A program made the translations under genes and the position numbers. Positions 40,386 through 51,957 of a stretch of 64,000 bases of DNA are shown piece after piece; positions within the stretch are counted from its first letter, which is position 1, and each line of letters starts with the position of its first letter. Under the pieces are notes generated by a model. It ran no database searches and had not been told where the DNA came from. It saw nothing but the letters and a program-made list of their open reading frames with translations. The stretch comes from Hyperoodon ampullatus (lineage: Eukaryota; Chordata; Mammalia; Artiodactyla; Ziphiidae). The stretch is from assembly GCA_949752795.1 (NCBI GenBank), contig CATKHW010000296.1:1-64000 (forward strand), in the 5' to 3' direction.

Positions 40386-40985
40386 GCCCAGATTCTCTTT
40401 TTATCTCCCAGGAATTTTTAATGAACGTTGCCGGAGACGAACACCTCCTCTGCTTTTTGTCCCGTTCCTCATTCTTGGGGTGCTGAGGGTGCAGACCCCT
40501 CTTTTGTAACTGCTTCATGCTGAGGTGGGAGCCCTCATACACGGGGGGAGGGGCAAAACTTCTCCCCAGCAGCCTCCAGGTGAGATTGATTGTTCCCAGG
40601 AATCCTGCCTCACTGGTCTTCCACCTAAGCACCAGCATTGGAAGTGTTATAGATTCTAATGACCTTTAAGGGTCCAGGAAAGAGATGCACAGTGATGCTG
40701 CGGTGGCAGGTTTCACCCCACCCCACATTTGTTCGGCGACCTTAGGCTGACGGTTTTTGCCAGCCTAGATGCACTGACCAGTAGTCTGTGCTTTCTTTAA
40801 TTAGTTCCCTGAATTACTGTACAAACAGCTCCATGTGTCAGAGCCCTGCCCGCTCAACTCCAAGACAGTCCAGGTTCGGTGGTGATCCAGGACCATGACG
40901 TCCACTGAGTCAACGGCCTTTTGAAGTAGCCAGCAGTCCAGCCGGTCATATTGGCCACCATCACCGCGGTGTCTGTAGGGTTTTC
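40386..40985 (-). other. Unidentified 600 bp downstream of the pol relic
   Basis: Contains the 85-codon minus-strand open frame and no satellite sequence. Being 3' of the pol relic on the same strand, it is where env and a 3' LTR would lie in a provirus. I see no clear env motif, polypurine tract or LTR ends, so this stays open. Confidence 0.25.
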
Positions 40986-42220
40986 TATGGTGAAATCGTG
41001 ATATATGTTTCCTCTGCCAAGCTTGTTAGCTCCCGTCTGGGTGCAGTAAGTCCTCCAAGCAGTAGTCTGCTCTTTCGGGGTACAGACTTGTTTTCTGAGA
41101 GAAACTCCAGGTCAAGTGATGGTCACACGTGTCTTCTTGGGGGCCCATTGCCCCCGTTTGTCTCTCTGGAGGTTGGAGTTGGAGGGCCTCCTCAATCGAG
41201 GTCAGTGTGTCCACAGAGCGACCCCTGCAACTTCAGGGCATGATGGGTGGTTAGGATCACCATGTGGGGTCCTTTTCCCTTAGGAGAGAGCTGGCCTTGT
41301 GTGCTGCTGATTTCCAGCTTTTTAGATACCCCAGTATCCTGGCCTGATGGGGCGGGGGGCAAAGCCCTTGGTGACCATAGTTTATAATACCTGAAGAGCA
41401 TTCTTGTGTTGCCCCATATCAAGTGGTCCCAGTTTTTGCACTAAGGCTCCAAGGGCGTTTAACCTTTGACCGGGAATGTAAAGGTCAAAGGGATTAGCTA
41501 AATTAGGGAGTTCCTTGGCAAGGGTCTGAATTGACTGCTCTTTCCTTTCTTGAAAGGCTGCTTCTGGATTCTATTAAAAATGATCATCATCTTTTCGTGT
41601 CAGTGTTTCATGTAGAGGCCCAGCTATTAGACTGTAGTTAGGGATCCAGATGCAGAAAACCTTGGCCTCCCCAGGAACCCCTAAGCTGTCTTCTAGTTTT
41701 AGAAGAGGTAAGGCTGCAAATGGCTTCTTCCCTATCCTGGGATGTGTTTCTCCAAATATCTGTGAGAGTGAAGCCCAGGCATGTCGCCTTAGCCTGGGAT
41801 ATTTGAGCCTTTTTCTTGGACACCTTCTATCCTTCCTTGGCTAGGTAGTTCAGAGGCGTCTTTAGTAGGCCTGGCGATCAGAATGTCATCTGCATATTGA
41901 AGGAGGGTTCCCTTTTACAGAGGCAGAACTTTTAGGTCTTTAGAGGACATTTCCCCAATGATGGTGTGGGGATTTTTGAACCATTGGGGCAGGACGGCCA
42001 AGCATTATTGCTTTTGTTGCATGTTGTGTCCTGCCACTCACAAGCCAAAAGTTCTTGTGACTCTGAGATGAATGGAATACAGAAGAAGGCATCATTGAAG
42101 TCTAATACAGAATGCCATGGCCTGGTGGATGTTAGAATGACCAGCAGGGTGTAGGAAATAGGAGCTACTTGATGTATATCCTCGGTGGCTTCACTGACTG
42201 TCCTGATATACTTTACCAGG
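40986..42220 (-). pseudogene. Endogenous retrovirus pol relic, gammaretrovirus-like (class I), broken
   Basis: Read on the minus strand, pieces of reverse transcriptase appear in the expected order. A segment near 42,190-42,105 precedes DFNDAFFCIP (about 42,102-42,070, containing the motif A aspartate). LPQWFKN follows (41,992-41,971), where the usual glycine of this motif is tryptophan. Then come the active-site YADD (about 41,902-41,876), a connection-like stretch with KKAQISQAK (41,815) and RQLRG...GFLHLDP (41,725-41,640), and a segment with LGALVQKLGP near 41,440. Frameshifts and stops separate these pieces, so no protein can be made. The order and motifs fit gammaretrovirus-like ERVs. 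No gag, protease, integrase or LTR was recognised with confidence. Confidence 0.75.
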
Positions 42221-42224
42221 TCTC

Positions 42225-42430
42225 CAGCAGCCCATGGGGCTCTTGTGGTCAGGCCAATCCCAGGATATGGAGCTCACCTGGGCTGCGCCGCCACCGCACA
42301 GCCCACGGGGCTCTCGTGGTCAAGTCCCTCCCAGGGTATGGAGCTCACCTGTGCAGCTACCCAGCAGCCCATGGGTCTCTCATAGTCAGGCCCTTACCAG
42401 GATACGGAGCTCCCCTGGGCATGTACCCCA
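42225..42430. repeat. Three-copy tandem repeat of 65-72 bp
   Basis: Copies start at 42,225, 42,297 and 42,362. Each carries 'agccca(t/c)ggg(g/t)ctct', 'caggatatggagctcacct' or a near variant, and a GC-rich end. It lies at the upstream (5') edge of the recognisable pol region, in minus-strand sense. Copies differ at several positions, so the expansion is not recent. Confidence 0.8.
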
Positions 42431-43603
42431 GCAGGGCTGGACACACAGGAACCGTGCACATAGCCCACCTTGCAGAGAACCCCCAGCACACCTGTCGCTC
42501 ACAGCTGACACAGAACACCTCAGAGCAGGACTTGAACTAACAAACAGCAGCTCTGACAGGTCTGTGACCCTGGGTATCACTCTGTGTGGCCTCTCTCTGC
42601 CTGGTGTTCCAGACACTTCCACTGCAGCCAGGGCAACAGGCCTCTGTCTTGACCCACCATCACTCCTCTCCCTGACTCCTGGGTTCCTCTCATTAGGATA
42701 GGGTCTTCTTGAAGTTGTTTTCCACTCATGGACCACATAAAATGATAAGAAAATAAGCCGCAGCTGCAGCCCCTTGTCTATCCTGACTCTCAAGAGCCCA
42801 CACCTGTTCCTTGGGCCTGGCCCGTTTAGCAAGGCTCATTTTCTGCAACTGTGAGCCCCGGAGGGGTGAAGATTGGCTGATTTGGGCAGCCTGACACCGC
42901 CTGCCAGCCCTCCCCAGGTGTGCCTGGGTTGAGGTCAATATAAACACCTCTCCAGTCAGCCAGAGCTCCTGTAGCTGTGCCTGACGCCATATTCTCTGCC
43001 CCATCAGCAGTGTCGGGGCTGGGGTGGTGGGAGGGAGTGAGGGGCCGTTGCTTTGTGGGTGGTCCAGTGTGAGTGGGGCTCTGCTGGACTTTCTGCAGGA
43101 GTTGCCAGGCTGCCACCTGATAAAGAAGAGGATGTGTCACCCATACCTGGCGCTGGAATTTCTCCCCAGGCAGAGGTGAGGAAGTAAAAAAGCAGTGGGG
43201 GCCGTGGCAGGAGGGGTATCTCAGGCAGGGAAATGGAAAGCTTCCAGAAGAGCATCTGGTGCCAGGACCATCCTGGCTGTCCTGCAGGCACCACATCGGC
43301 CTGCATGCTGTCGCTGGTGTGGCTCCACAGCCCTTCCTCTAGGCTTGCAAGTTCTTGTACATATTCAGGTGTTTTACCTGTAAAGGGTGGGAAGATTTCA
43401 GCTGCAGCAGGACTGGGGCTCAGCTCACATTTACTCACAGATGCCTCGACATAGTCCCCCAGCTTTTCAATGAGGATGCTCCTTGTGGGGGGGAGCGCTG
43501 CTGACTGCATGGGAGATGATTTCCCACTTCTGACCAACTTAAGAATTTTTTACCACTGGAGCAAGTGCCCTGATACGATTTTCCTCTGTATAACTGGTTG
43601 GTT
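42431..43603 (-). other. Unidentified GC-rich region with overlapping minus-strand open frames
   Basis: Minus-strand frames are open at 43,537-43,004 (177 codons), 43,296-42,826 (156 codons) and 42,832-42,386 (148 codons). They are proline- and serine-rich and show no domain I recognise. Their position upstream of the pol relic would suit gag or protease, but no nucleocapsid Cys-His box or protease motif is visible. Chance open frames in GC-rich DNA are an equally good explanation. Confidence 0.3.
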
Positions 43604-45101
43604 CTGTTTTTTTTTTTTTTTTTTTTCCTTTTTTCTTTTTGGTTCAAGGTACGTTTTATTTATTCCTCTTTTTTTTAATTTAGAGATATAAGCATGGAAA
43701 TAATGCATTAATATAAAGATGTCTATATGAAGGGAAAAATATTTTTCTGTTTTATTTTTTTAAATGTTATTTATTTATTTTTAATTTTTTTAAAATTTAT
43801 TTATTTCTTTTATACAGCAGGTTCTTATTGGATATCTATTTTATACATATAAGTGTGCACATGTGAATCCCAGTCTCCCAATTCATCCCACCACCACCCT
43901 CACATGGCGTTCCCCACTTGGTGTCCATATGTTTGTTCTCTACATCTCTGTCTCTATCTCTGCCCTGCAAACCGGTTCATCTGTACCAATTGTCTAGGAT
44001 CCACATATATGCATTAATATACAATATTTGTTTTTCTCTTTCTGACTTACTTCACTCTGTATGACAGTCTCTAGATCCATCAAGGTCTCTACAAACGACC
44101 CAATTTCATTCCTATGTATGGCTGAGTGATATTCCATTGTATATATGTACCACATCTTTATCCATTCGTCTGTCTGTGGGCACTTAGGTTGCTTTCATTA
44201 CCTGGCTATTGTATATAGTGCTGCAATGAACATTGTGGTGAATGTGTCTTTTTGATTTATGCTTTTCTCTGGGTATATGCCCAGTAGTGGGATTGCTGGA
44301 TTATATGGTAATTCTATTTTGAGGTTTTTAAGGAACCTCCATTCTGTTCTCCATAGAGACTGTATTGATTTACATTCCCAACAATAGTGGAAGAAGGTTC
44401 CTTTTCTCCACACCCTCTCCAGCATTTGTTGTTTGTAGATTTTCTGATGATGCCCATTCTAACAGGTGTGACATGATACCTCATTGTAGTTTCGATTTCC
44501 ATTTCTCTAATAATTAGTGATGTTGAGCAGATTTTCATGTGCGTCTTGGCCATCTCTATGTCTTCTTGGAAGCAATGTCTATTTAGATCTGCTTCCATTT
44601 TTGTATTGGGTTTTTTGTCTTATTAATGTTGACCTGCATGAGCTGTTTACATATATTGGAGATTAAACATTTGTCCATTGATTCGTTGGCAAATATATTC
44701 TGCCATTCTGAGGGTTGTCTTTTCGACTTGTTTGTAGTTTCCTTTGCTTTGCAAAAGCTTTTACGTTTCATTAGGTCCCATCTGTTTAGATTCTTTGTTT
44801 ATTTCTTTACTATAGGAGGTGGATCAAAAAAGATCTTGCTGTGATTTACGTCAGAGTATTCTTCGTAAGTTTTCCTCTCAGAGTTTTATACTATCTGGTC
44901 TTACATTAAGGTCTCTAATCCATTTTGAATATATTTTTATGTATGGTGTTGGGGAGTGTTCTAATTTCATTTTTTATATGTAGCTTTCCATATTTCCCAG
45001 CACCACTGATTGAAGAGACTGTCTTATCTCCATTGTATATTCTTGCCTCCTTTGTCATAGATTAGTTGACCATAGGTGTGTAGGTTTATCCCCGGGCTTC
45101 C
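43604..45101 (-). mobile_element. LINE-1 copy 1, 5'-truncated, antisense
   Basis: Starts with a T-run (antisense poly(A) tail, 43,604-43,626, then T/A-rich DNA). A 3' UTR follows with 'atacagcaggttcttattgg' and 'cccaattcatcccaccacc', then ORF2 C-terminal coding read on the minus strand (44,771-44,198 in at least two frames). Readable pieces include PYNPAIPLLGIYPEK and SEWQNIFANESMDK. ORF2 is interrupted by frameshifts and lacks the endonuclease and most of the reverse transcriptase. The 3' UTR looks cetartiodactyl. Confidence 0.9.
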
Positions 45102-46638
45102 TTTTTTTTTTTTTTTTTTCTTTTACACGTTTATTGGAGTATAATTGCTTTACAATGGAGTGTTAGTTTCTGCTGTATAACAAAGTGAATCAGCTATACA
45201 TATACAAATATCACCAGATCCCCTCCCTCTTGCATCTCCCTCCCACACTCCATATCCCACCTCTTTATGTGGTCACAAAGCACCGAGCTGATCTCCCTGT
45301 TCTATGTGGCTGCTTCCCAGTAGCTATCGGTGTTACATGTGGTAATGTATTTATGTTCATGCCACTATCTCACTTCGTCCCAGCTTACCCATACCCTTTC
45401 CGGTGTCCTCAAGTCCTTTCTCTACAACTGTGTCCTTAATACTGTCCTGCCACTAGGTTCTTCATAATCTTTTTTTTTTTTTTTCATTAGATTCTGTATA
45501 TCTCTGTTAACATACAGTATTTGTTTTTCCCTTTCTGACTTACTTCACTGTGTAGGACAGATTATAATCCATCCACCTCAGTACAAATAACTCAGTTTTG
45601 CTTCTTTTTATGGCTGAGTAATATTCCATTGTATATATGTGCCAAATCTTCTTTATCCATTCATCTGTCGATGGACACTTAGGTTGCTTCCATGTCCTGA
45701 GTATTGTAAATAGAGCTGAAATGAATATTTTTGTACATAACTCTTTTTGAATTATGGTTTTCATAAGGCAAATGCCCTGTAGTTGGATTGTTGTGTCGTA
45801 TGGTACTTCTATTGTTAGTTATTTAAAGGAACCTCCGTACTGTTCTCCCTAGTGCCCATATCAGTTTACATTCCCACCCACAGTACAAGTGTGTTCCCTT
45901 TTCTCCAATAAAGGCTTCTCCATCATTTAATGTTTTGTAGATTTTTTTGATGATTGCCACTCTGACTGCTGTGAGGTGATACCTCACGGTAGTTTTGATT
46001 TGCATTTCTCTAAAGATTAGTGATGTTCAGCATCCTTTCTTGTGTTTCTTGGTAATTTGTATATCTTCTTTGGAGAAATGTCTATTTAGGTCTTCTGCCG
46101 TTTTTGGATTGGTTTGTTTGTTTTTGTGATATTGAGCTACATGAGGTGCTTGTAAAGTTTGGAGATTAATCCTTTATCAATTGCTTCATTTGAAAATATT
46201 TTCTCCCATTCTGAGGGTTGTTTTTGCATCTTGTTTATGTTTTCTTGTACTGTGTAAAAGTTTTTAAGTTTCATTAGGTCCCATTTGTTGATTTCTGTTT
46301 TTATTTCCATTTCTCTAGGAGGTGGGTCAAAAAGGATCTTGCTGTGATTTATGTCATAGAGTGTTCTGCCTATGGTTTCCTCTAAGTGTTTTATACTGTC
46401 TGGTCTTATATTTAGATCTCTAATCAATTTAGAGTTTATTTTTGTGTATGGTGTTATGGAGTGTTCTAATTTCATTCTTTTATGTGTAGGGGTCCAGTTT
46501 TCCCAGCACCAATTACTGAAGAGATTGTCTTTTCTCCATTGTATATCCTTAGCTCCTTTGTCATAGATGAGATAGCCATAGGTATGTAGGTTTATCTCTG
46601 AGCTTTCTGTCCTGTTCCATTGATCTGTGTTTATGCCA
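45102..46638 (-). mobile_element. LINE-1 copy 2, 5'-truncated, antisense, fused to macrosatellite
   Basis: T-run at 45,102-45,120, then a different 3' UTR subfamily ('ttggagtataattgctttac', 'gtttctgctgtataacaaag'). ORF2 C-terminal coding lies on the minus strand (46,475-45,540, several frames), including the L1 hallmark YTMEYYSAIK and SEWEKIFSNEAIDKG. It ends in 'tgtttatgcca' (46,628-46,638), which is also the macrosatellite text at that monomer position. Its truncation point is within about 35 bp of that of copy 1. Confidence 0.9.
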
Positions 46639-48397
46639 ATCTACATACACTTGATTCCATTATGGAGACATATAAATACATAGGTTTCAAGATTATTACC
46701 AGTCAGATATATTCATCTTCAGTGAATAGGGTGTTTTGTGTCCAGTTCATTGAGAAAGGAGTAGGTCTTGTCTATTACATATTTGGTATATGGAATGGTA
46801 TCTGTGCTAATTTCAAACTCTGCTTTTACACATCACCCCACGTCACCTTTCCCCTTAAGGAGGCATAAGTGTGTTTTCAAAATGTGTAACTCTGTTCTCT
46901 TTTGAAATTCAGTTCATGTGTATCCATGTTTACATTCCCTCTATAAGTGATATATTACAATAAGTTTCTTTTTCTTTGTGGCTCATTTCCCTTAGCATCA
47001 TCATACCTAAAGCCACTCATTATGCTGCTATTGGCCTTATGACATTGATTTTATGTCTGAGTGACATTCCATTGTATATAAGTACCACAACATCTTTATC
47101 CATTATTTTCCCTTTCCTGGGATATTTAAAGTGTACCAAAGTCGAGGTTCTTGTAAACAGAGCAGCCCTAAACTTTGGACTGGCTGTGTTTTGTGGATTT
47201 TTAATTTTCCCAAGATACACACCCATGAGTGGAAGTGTGCTATGCTCTGTAGCTCTGTTTTAGAAAACAACATACAGTTCTCCAGAGAGGCTGTTGGGAA
47301 TTTACATCCTGTCCATCGGCGCAACCAGGCTCACTTTTCTCCATGGGCTGTGCTGTATTTGTGGTTTTTACACAATTTGCGGATGGCCCTTTTGACCGGA
47401 GGTAAGTGACACTTCTATGTAGGGTGGATTTGCAATGCCTGATGGCTTGCTTGGCCAAAAAGGGCGTATGCATTTTTTTCCCGAATATATTCAAGAAAAT
47501 ACACATACTCCCTTTTCGGCCAAAGGCAACATTGTCGAAGTTCTGTCACTTTTCATGTGCTTTAAAGACGACTCCAATCTACCTCTTGATATCTGTTTCC
47601 TTCAATTCTGCCTTGCTTTCAAATCCTCTTCACTGCCTTACCTCAATATATTTCTGGATGATAGTTGTCCTTTATAACTCTGCAAGTTTGTGAATTGCTG
47701 TGCCCCTGATTTCCATTTTTAACTTGCTTATTTGTGAGCTGGCTGCAATACCGCAGGATGGCTTTAGGCCCTAGTCTGATCCCGGGGTAGCAGGCTGAGC
47801 CTGTGTTTTATTCTTCTTCCTGATGGGAAACTAGAGTGACATGTGCCCTTCCAAACACCTGCAGCTAATCTCTCATTTGTTTCCCCTCTTCCTGTTCATC
47901 TTCTGCACAATTTGCAAACTGTGCATAACAGGAGTGTAAAGGCGCTGACACTCCAAGTGGGGAGATTTTTAGTAATGCAGATGGAATGGCGAAGCCGAGC
48001 ACGAGGAAAGGAAACATGAGGTACCTTTTAGAAAACTTTCCCGATTACACAGTGTACCATCCACTGTGTTCCCCAAACATGTCTTAACTGTAGGAAGATT
48101 CCCTTAAACCTGGAGAGTTGGGGCCACTAGAATGGGTAGCACACAGTATTGCTCTAAGTGGTGTTCTTTTGCTCACACAACCTCAGCAATCTTGTCAGAC
48201 CCAAGTGTCCAGTCTTATGTCTCATCCAGCTGTGGATGTAAAGGTGGTCAATCCAGGTTGCATCAAAGGCCCTGAACGTAATTTTTAAGACTTTCTCCCT
48301 GTTTCGCTGTTTTTCCATTTTGCTTTTGAAATTTATTTTTATAAGGGGGTTTAGCTGAATTTCAGTGCTGTGTTCATGTCATTAGACACACACATGA
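46639..48397. repeat. Diverged macrosatellite monomer R1
   Basis: Joined directly to L1 copy 2. The landmark TTCCATTATGGAGACAT is at 46,655 and the palindrome at 47,451-47,523. The T-rich tail near 48,310 is weaker than in subfamily A. Several bases agree with the minisatellite-flanking subfamily B, such as 'ggagtaggtc', 'gtgctaat' and 'acattccctc'. Confidence 0.8.
47451..47523. repeat. Palindrome, monomer R1
   Basis: Outer left arm TTGGCCAAAAAGGGCG is perfect. The right arm is eroded (acacatactcccttttcgg). Centre GAATATATTC is intact. Confidence 0.8.
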
Positions 48398-50219
48398 TTC
48401 ATTTATGGAGACATGAGAATACATATGTTTGAAAATTCTTACTAGTCAGATATATTCCTCTTCAATGAATAGGGGTTGTTGAGTCCAGTTCATTTTGCCG
48501 GGAGTGGGTGCTGTCTATTACATACTTGGTTTATTGAACGATATCTGTGCTAATTAAGGACTGTGGATTTATGCATCACCCCAAATCGCCTTTCCCCTTA
48601 ATCAGGCAGAAGTTTGTTTTCTACATGTGTGACTCTGTTGTGTTTGTAATTCAGTTCATGTGTAGCCATGTGTACATTCCCGCTATGAGTGATATCTTAT
48701 GAAAAGTTTCATTGTTCTGTTGTCTTTCCTAACTCAGATCATGTGTAGCCATGTTTACGGGACCTTCATAAGTGATATCTTCTGATAAGATTCTTTTTCT
48801 CTGTGACTTATTTCACTTAGAATCATCGTACCTGAATCCACTCATTTTGCTGCTACTGCCCTTATGAGATTGATTTCATGGCTGAGGGATATTCCATCGT
48901 ATGCACGTACCACAATTTCTTGAAGCATTTTTGTCTTTCCTGGGATATTTAAGGTGCACCCAAGTAGAGGTTCTTGTAATCAGTGCAGACCTAAATTTCG
49001 GGGTGGCTCTGACTTATTGATTTTCAGTTTTCCCAAGGTATCTTTCCTAGACTGGAAGTGCACTTGGCTCTGTAGCTCTGTTGTTTACTTCTTTTAGGGA
49101 ACACAGTGCACTCCTCCAGAGAGGCAGTTGGCAGTTTACATCCTGCCCTTCAGCATAACTAGGCTCCCTGTTCCCCTGGGCCTGTCTTGCATATCTGGTT
49201 TTTACACATTTTGTGGATGTCCCTTTTTACCCGTGGGAAGTGATACTTCTTTGTAGTGCAGATTTGCATTGCCCGCTTGCTTGCTTGGCCAAAATGTGCA
49301 TATGCGTTTTCTGCTGAAAATATTCAGGAGAAAACGCATACGCCCATTTTTGGCCAAGTGCATCATTGTCGAAGCTGTGCCCCTCTTCCTGTGCTTTAAA
49401 AGTGATTCCAATGTACCTCTTGAAATCTGTTTCCTGCTATTCTGGCTCACTTTCAAATCCTCCCGGCTGACTTCCCTCAACGGATTTTTGGAAGTTAGTT
49501 GTCCTTTATTACTCTGCCAGTTTGTGAATTGCTGTGCCTCTGAGCTCCATTTTTCAACTCGTTTTTTGTGAGCTGACGGCAGATACAAAACTTTAGTTCA
49601 GGAACTATACTGTTTCCTGGCGGGTGGCTGAGACTTTGGCTAATTTTTCTACCAGCCGGAAAATTAGAGTGACATGTTCCCTTCCAAATGCCTAACAGCT
49701 ACTCTCTCATTGGTTCTCCCTCTTCCCTTTCATCCTCTGCCAAATTGGCAACCTGTGCGAACCAGGAGGTTAAAGGGGCTTTCTCTCCTGGTTGGGACAT
49801 TGATTGTAAAGCAGTTGGAAAGTCAAACCGGAGCACCAGGAGAGGGACTATTAGTTGAGTTTTAGAAAACTTTCGTATTCACAGTGTGTCCATTCTCTAG
49901 GTTTCCCATACATGATATAGCTGTAGTAATATTCCCTTCAACCTGGAGAGTTGGGACCCTTGGTATGTGTGCCATGCATTATTGCTTTAAATGGTCTGCA
50001 TTTGCTCACCGAATCTCACCAATCTTCTCAGTCCCAAGTGTCCAGCCTTATGCCACTTCCAGGTGTCATTGTAGATAGGGTCATTCCAGGTTTATTAAGA
50101 GCCCCTGTAGGAATTGTAAAGAATTTCCCTGCTTTTTTGTTTTGTTTTTAAAATTCATTTTTATAGTAGGTTTGAGCTGATTCTCACTCCCATGTTTATG
50201 CCAGTCTAGACACACTTGA
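48398..50219. repeat. Recombinant macrosatellite monomer R2 (diverged to subfamily A)
   Basis: 1,822 bp instead of 1,738. Up to about 48,718 it is diverged type. From 48,719 it is subfamily A. The region 'gtgtagccatg...gtgatatctt' appears twice in a row (about 48,656-48,706 and 48,738-48,781), which accounts for the extra 80-85 bp. This is the product expected from an out-of-register crossover between two monomer types. Confidence 0.8.
49285..49357. repeat. Palindrome, monomer R2
   Basis: Left arm 'ttggccaaaatgtgcatatg', right arm 'cgcatacgcccatttttgg'. The centre is changed to 'gctgaaaatattcag'. Confidence 0.85.
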
Positions 50220-51957
50220 TTCCCTTATGGAGACATATCAATACATAGTTTTAAGATTCTTACTTGTCAGATATATGCGTCTGTGGGAAATATGGTGTTT
50301 TGAGTCTCTTTCATTGAGGAAGGTGTAGGTCTTGTCTTTTCCGTAGTTGGTTTTTGGAACTGTACATGTACTAATATCACACTCTGGTTTTATGCATCAC
50401 CAAACCTCTCCTTCCCCCTTAAGCAGGCATAAGAGTGTTTTCTAAATGTGAGACTCTGTTCTCTTTGGTAACTCAGTTCATGTGTAGCCATGTTTACAGG
50501 ACCTTCATAAGTGATATCTTATGATAAGTTTCTTTTTCTCTGTGACTTATTTCACTTAGATTCATCGTACCTGAATCCACTCATTTTGCTGCTACTGGCC
50601 TTATGACATTGATTTCGTGGCTGAGGGGTATTCCATTGTACGTAAGTAACACAATTTCTTGAACCATTTTTGTCTTTCCTGGGATATTTAAGGTGTACCA
50701 AAGTTGAGGTTCTTGTAAGCAGTGCAGCCCTCAATACTGTGTTTGCTCTGTCTTATTGATTTTCAGTTTTCTCAAGGTATCTTCCCTAGACTGGAAGTGC
50801 CCTTGGCTCTGTAGCTCTGTTGTTTACTTGTTTTAGGGAACACAATGCACTCCTCCAGAGAGGCAGTTGTCAATTTACATCCTGCCCATCAGCATAACTA
50901 GGCTCCCTGTTATCCAGGGCCTTTCTTGCCATTCTAATTTTTACACATTTTGTGTATGTCCCTTTTGAGCGGTGGGAAGTGATACTTCTTTGTAGTGCAG
51001 ATTTGCATTGCCCACTTGCTTACTTGTCCAAAAAGGGCGTATGCGTTTTCTCCTGAATATATTCAGGAGAAAATGCATACGCCCTTTTTGGACAAGTGCA
51101 TAATTGTCGAAGTTGTGCCCCTCTTCCTGTGCTTTAAAGGTGATTCCAATGTACCTCTTGAAATCTGTTTCCTGCTATTCTGGCTCACTTTCAAGTCTGC
51201 CTCGTTGCCTTCCCTCAACCGATTTTTGGACGATAGTTGTCCTTTATTACTCTGCCAGTTTGTGAATTGCTGTGCCCCTGAGCTCCATTTTTCAACTCGT
51301 TTTTTGTGAGCTGACGGCAGGTCCAAAACTTTGTTTCAGGAACTATACTGGGTCCCGGCGGGTGGCTGAGACTTTGGCTAATTCTTCTACCTTCCGGGAA
51401 ATTAGAGTGACATGTGCCCTTCCAAATGCCTAACAGGTACTCTCTCATTGGTTCTCCCTCTTCCCTTTCATCCTCTGCCAAATTGGCAACCTGTGCGAAC
51501 CAGGAGGTTGAAGGCCCTGTCTCTCAAAGTTGGGACATTGATAGTAAAGCAGTTGGAAATTCAAACAGGAGCACCAGGAGAGGGACTATTAGTTGAGTTT
51601 TAGAAACCTTTCGTATTCACAATGTGTCCATTCTCTAGGTTTCACATACATGTTATAGCTGTAGTAATATTCCCTTCAACCTGGAGAGTTGGGACCCTTG
51701 GAATGTGTGCCATTCATTATTGCTTTAAATGGTCTGCATTTGCTCACCCAATCTCACCAATCCTCTCAGTCCCAAGTGTCCAGCCTTATGCCACATCCAG
51801 CTGTCGTTGTAGATAGGGTCATTCCAGGTTTCATCAGATCCCCTGAAGGAATTGTATAGAATTTCCCTGTTTTTTTGTTTTGTTTTTCAAATTCCTTTTA
51901 ATAGTGGTTTTGAGCTGATTCTCACTGCCATGTTTATGCCAGTCTAAACACACTTGA
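50220..51957. repeat. Macrosatellite monomer R3 (subfamily A)
   Basis: Complete, 1,738 bp. It carries the palindrome with the paired arm change at 51,024-51,095. T-rich tail near 51,868. Very close to R4 along its length. Confidence 0.9.
51024..51095. repeat. 72-bp palindrome, monomer R3, with a matching change in both arms
   Basis: Reads TTGTCCAAAAAGGGCG on the left and CCCTTTTTGGACAA on the right, where other monomers have GGCC on both sides. The pair stays complementary. Only one mismatch remains in the whole palindrome ('atgcgtttt' against 'aaaatgcat'). Confidence 0.95.

Noticed and set aside
42169..42701. + strand open frames of 123 and 155 codons
   Set aside because: They run through the three-copy tandem repeat antisense to the pol relic, and their repeated residues simply mirror that repeat.
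44198..46475. L1 ORF2 as a functional reverse transcriptase
   Set aside because: Both copies are 5'-truncated, frameshifted and hold only the C-terminal part.
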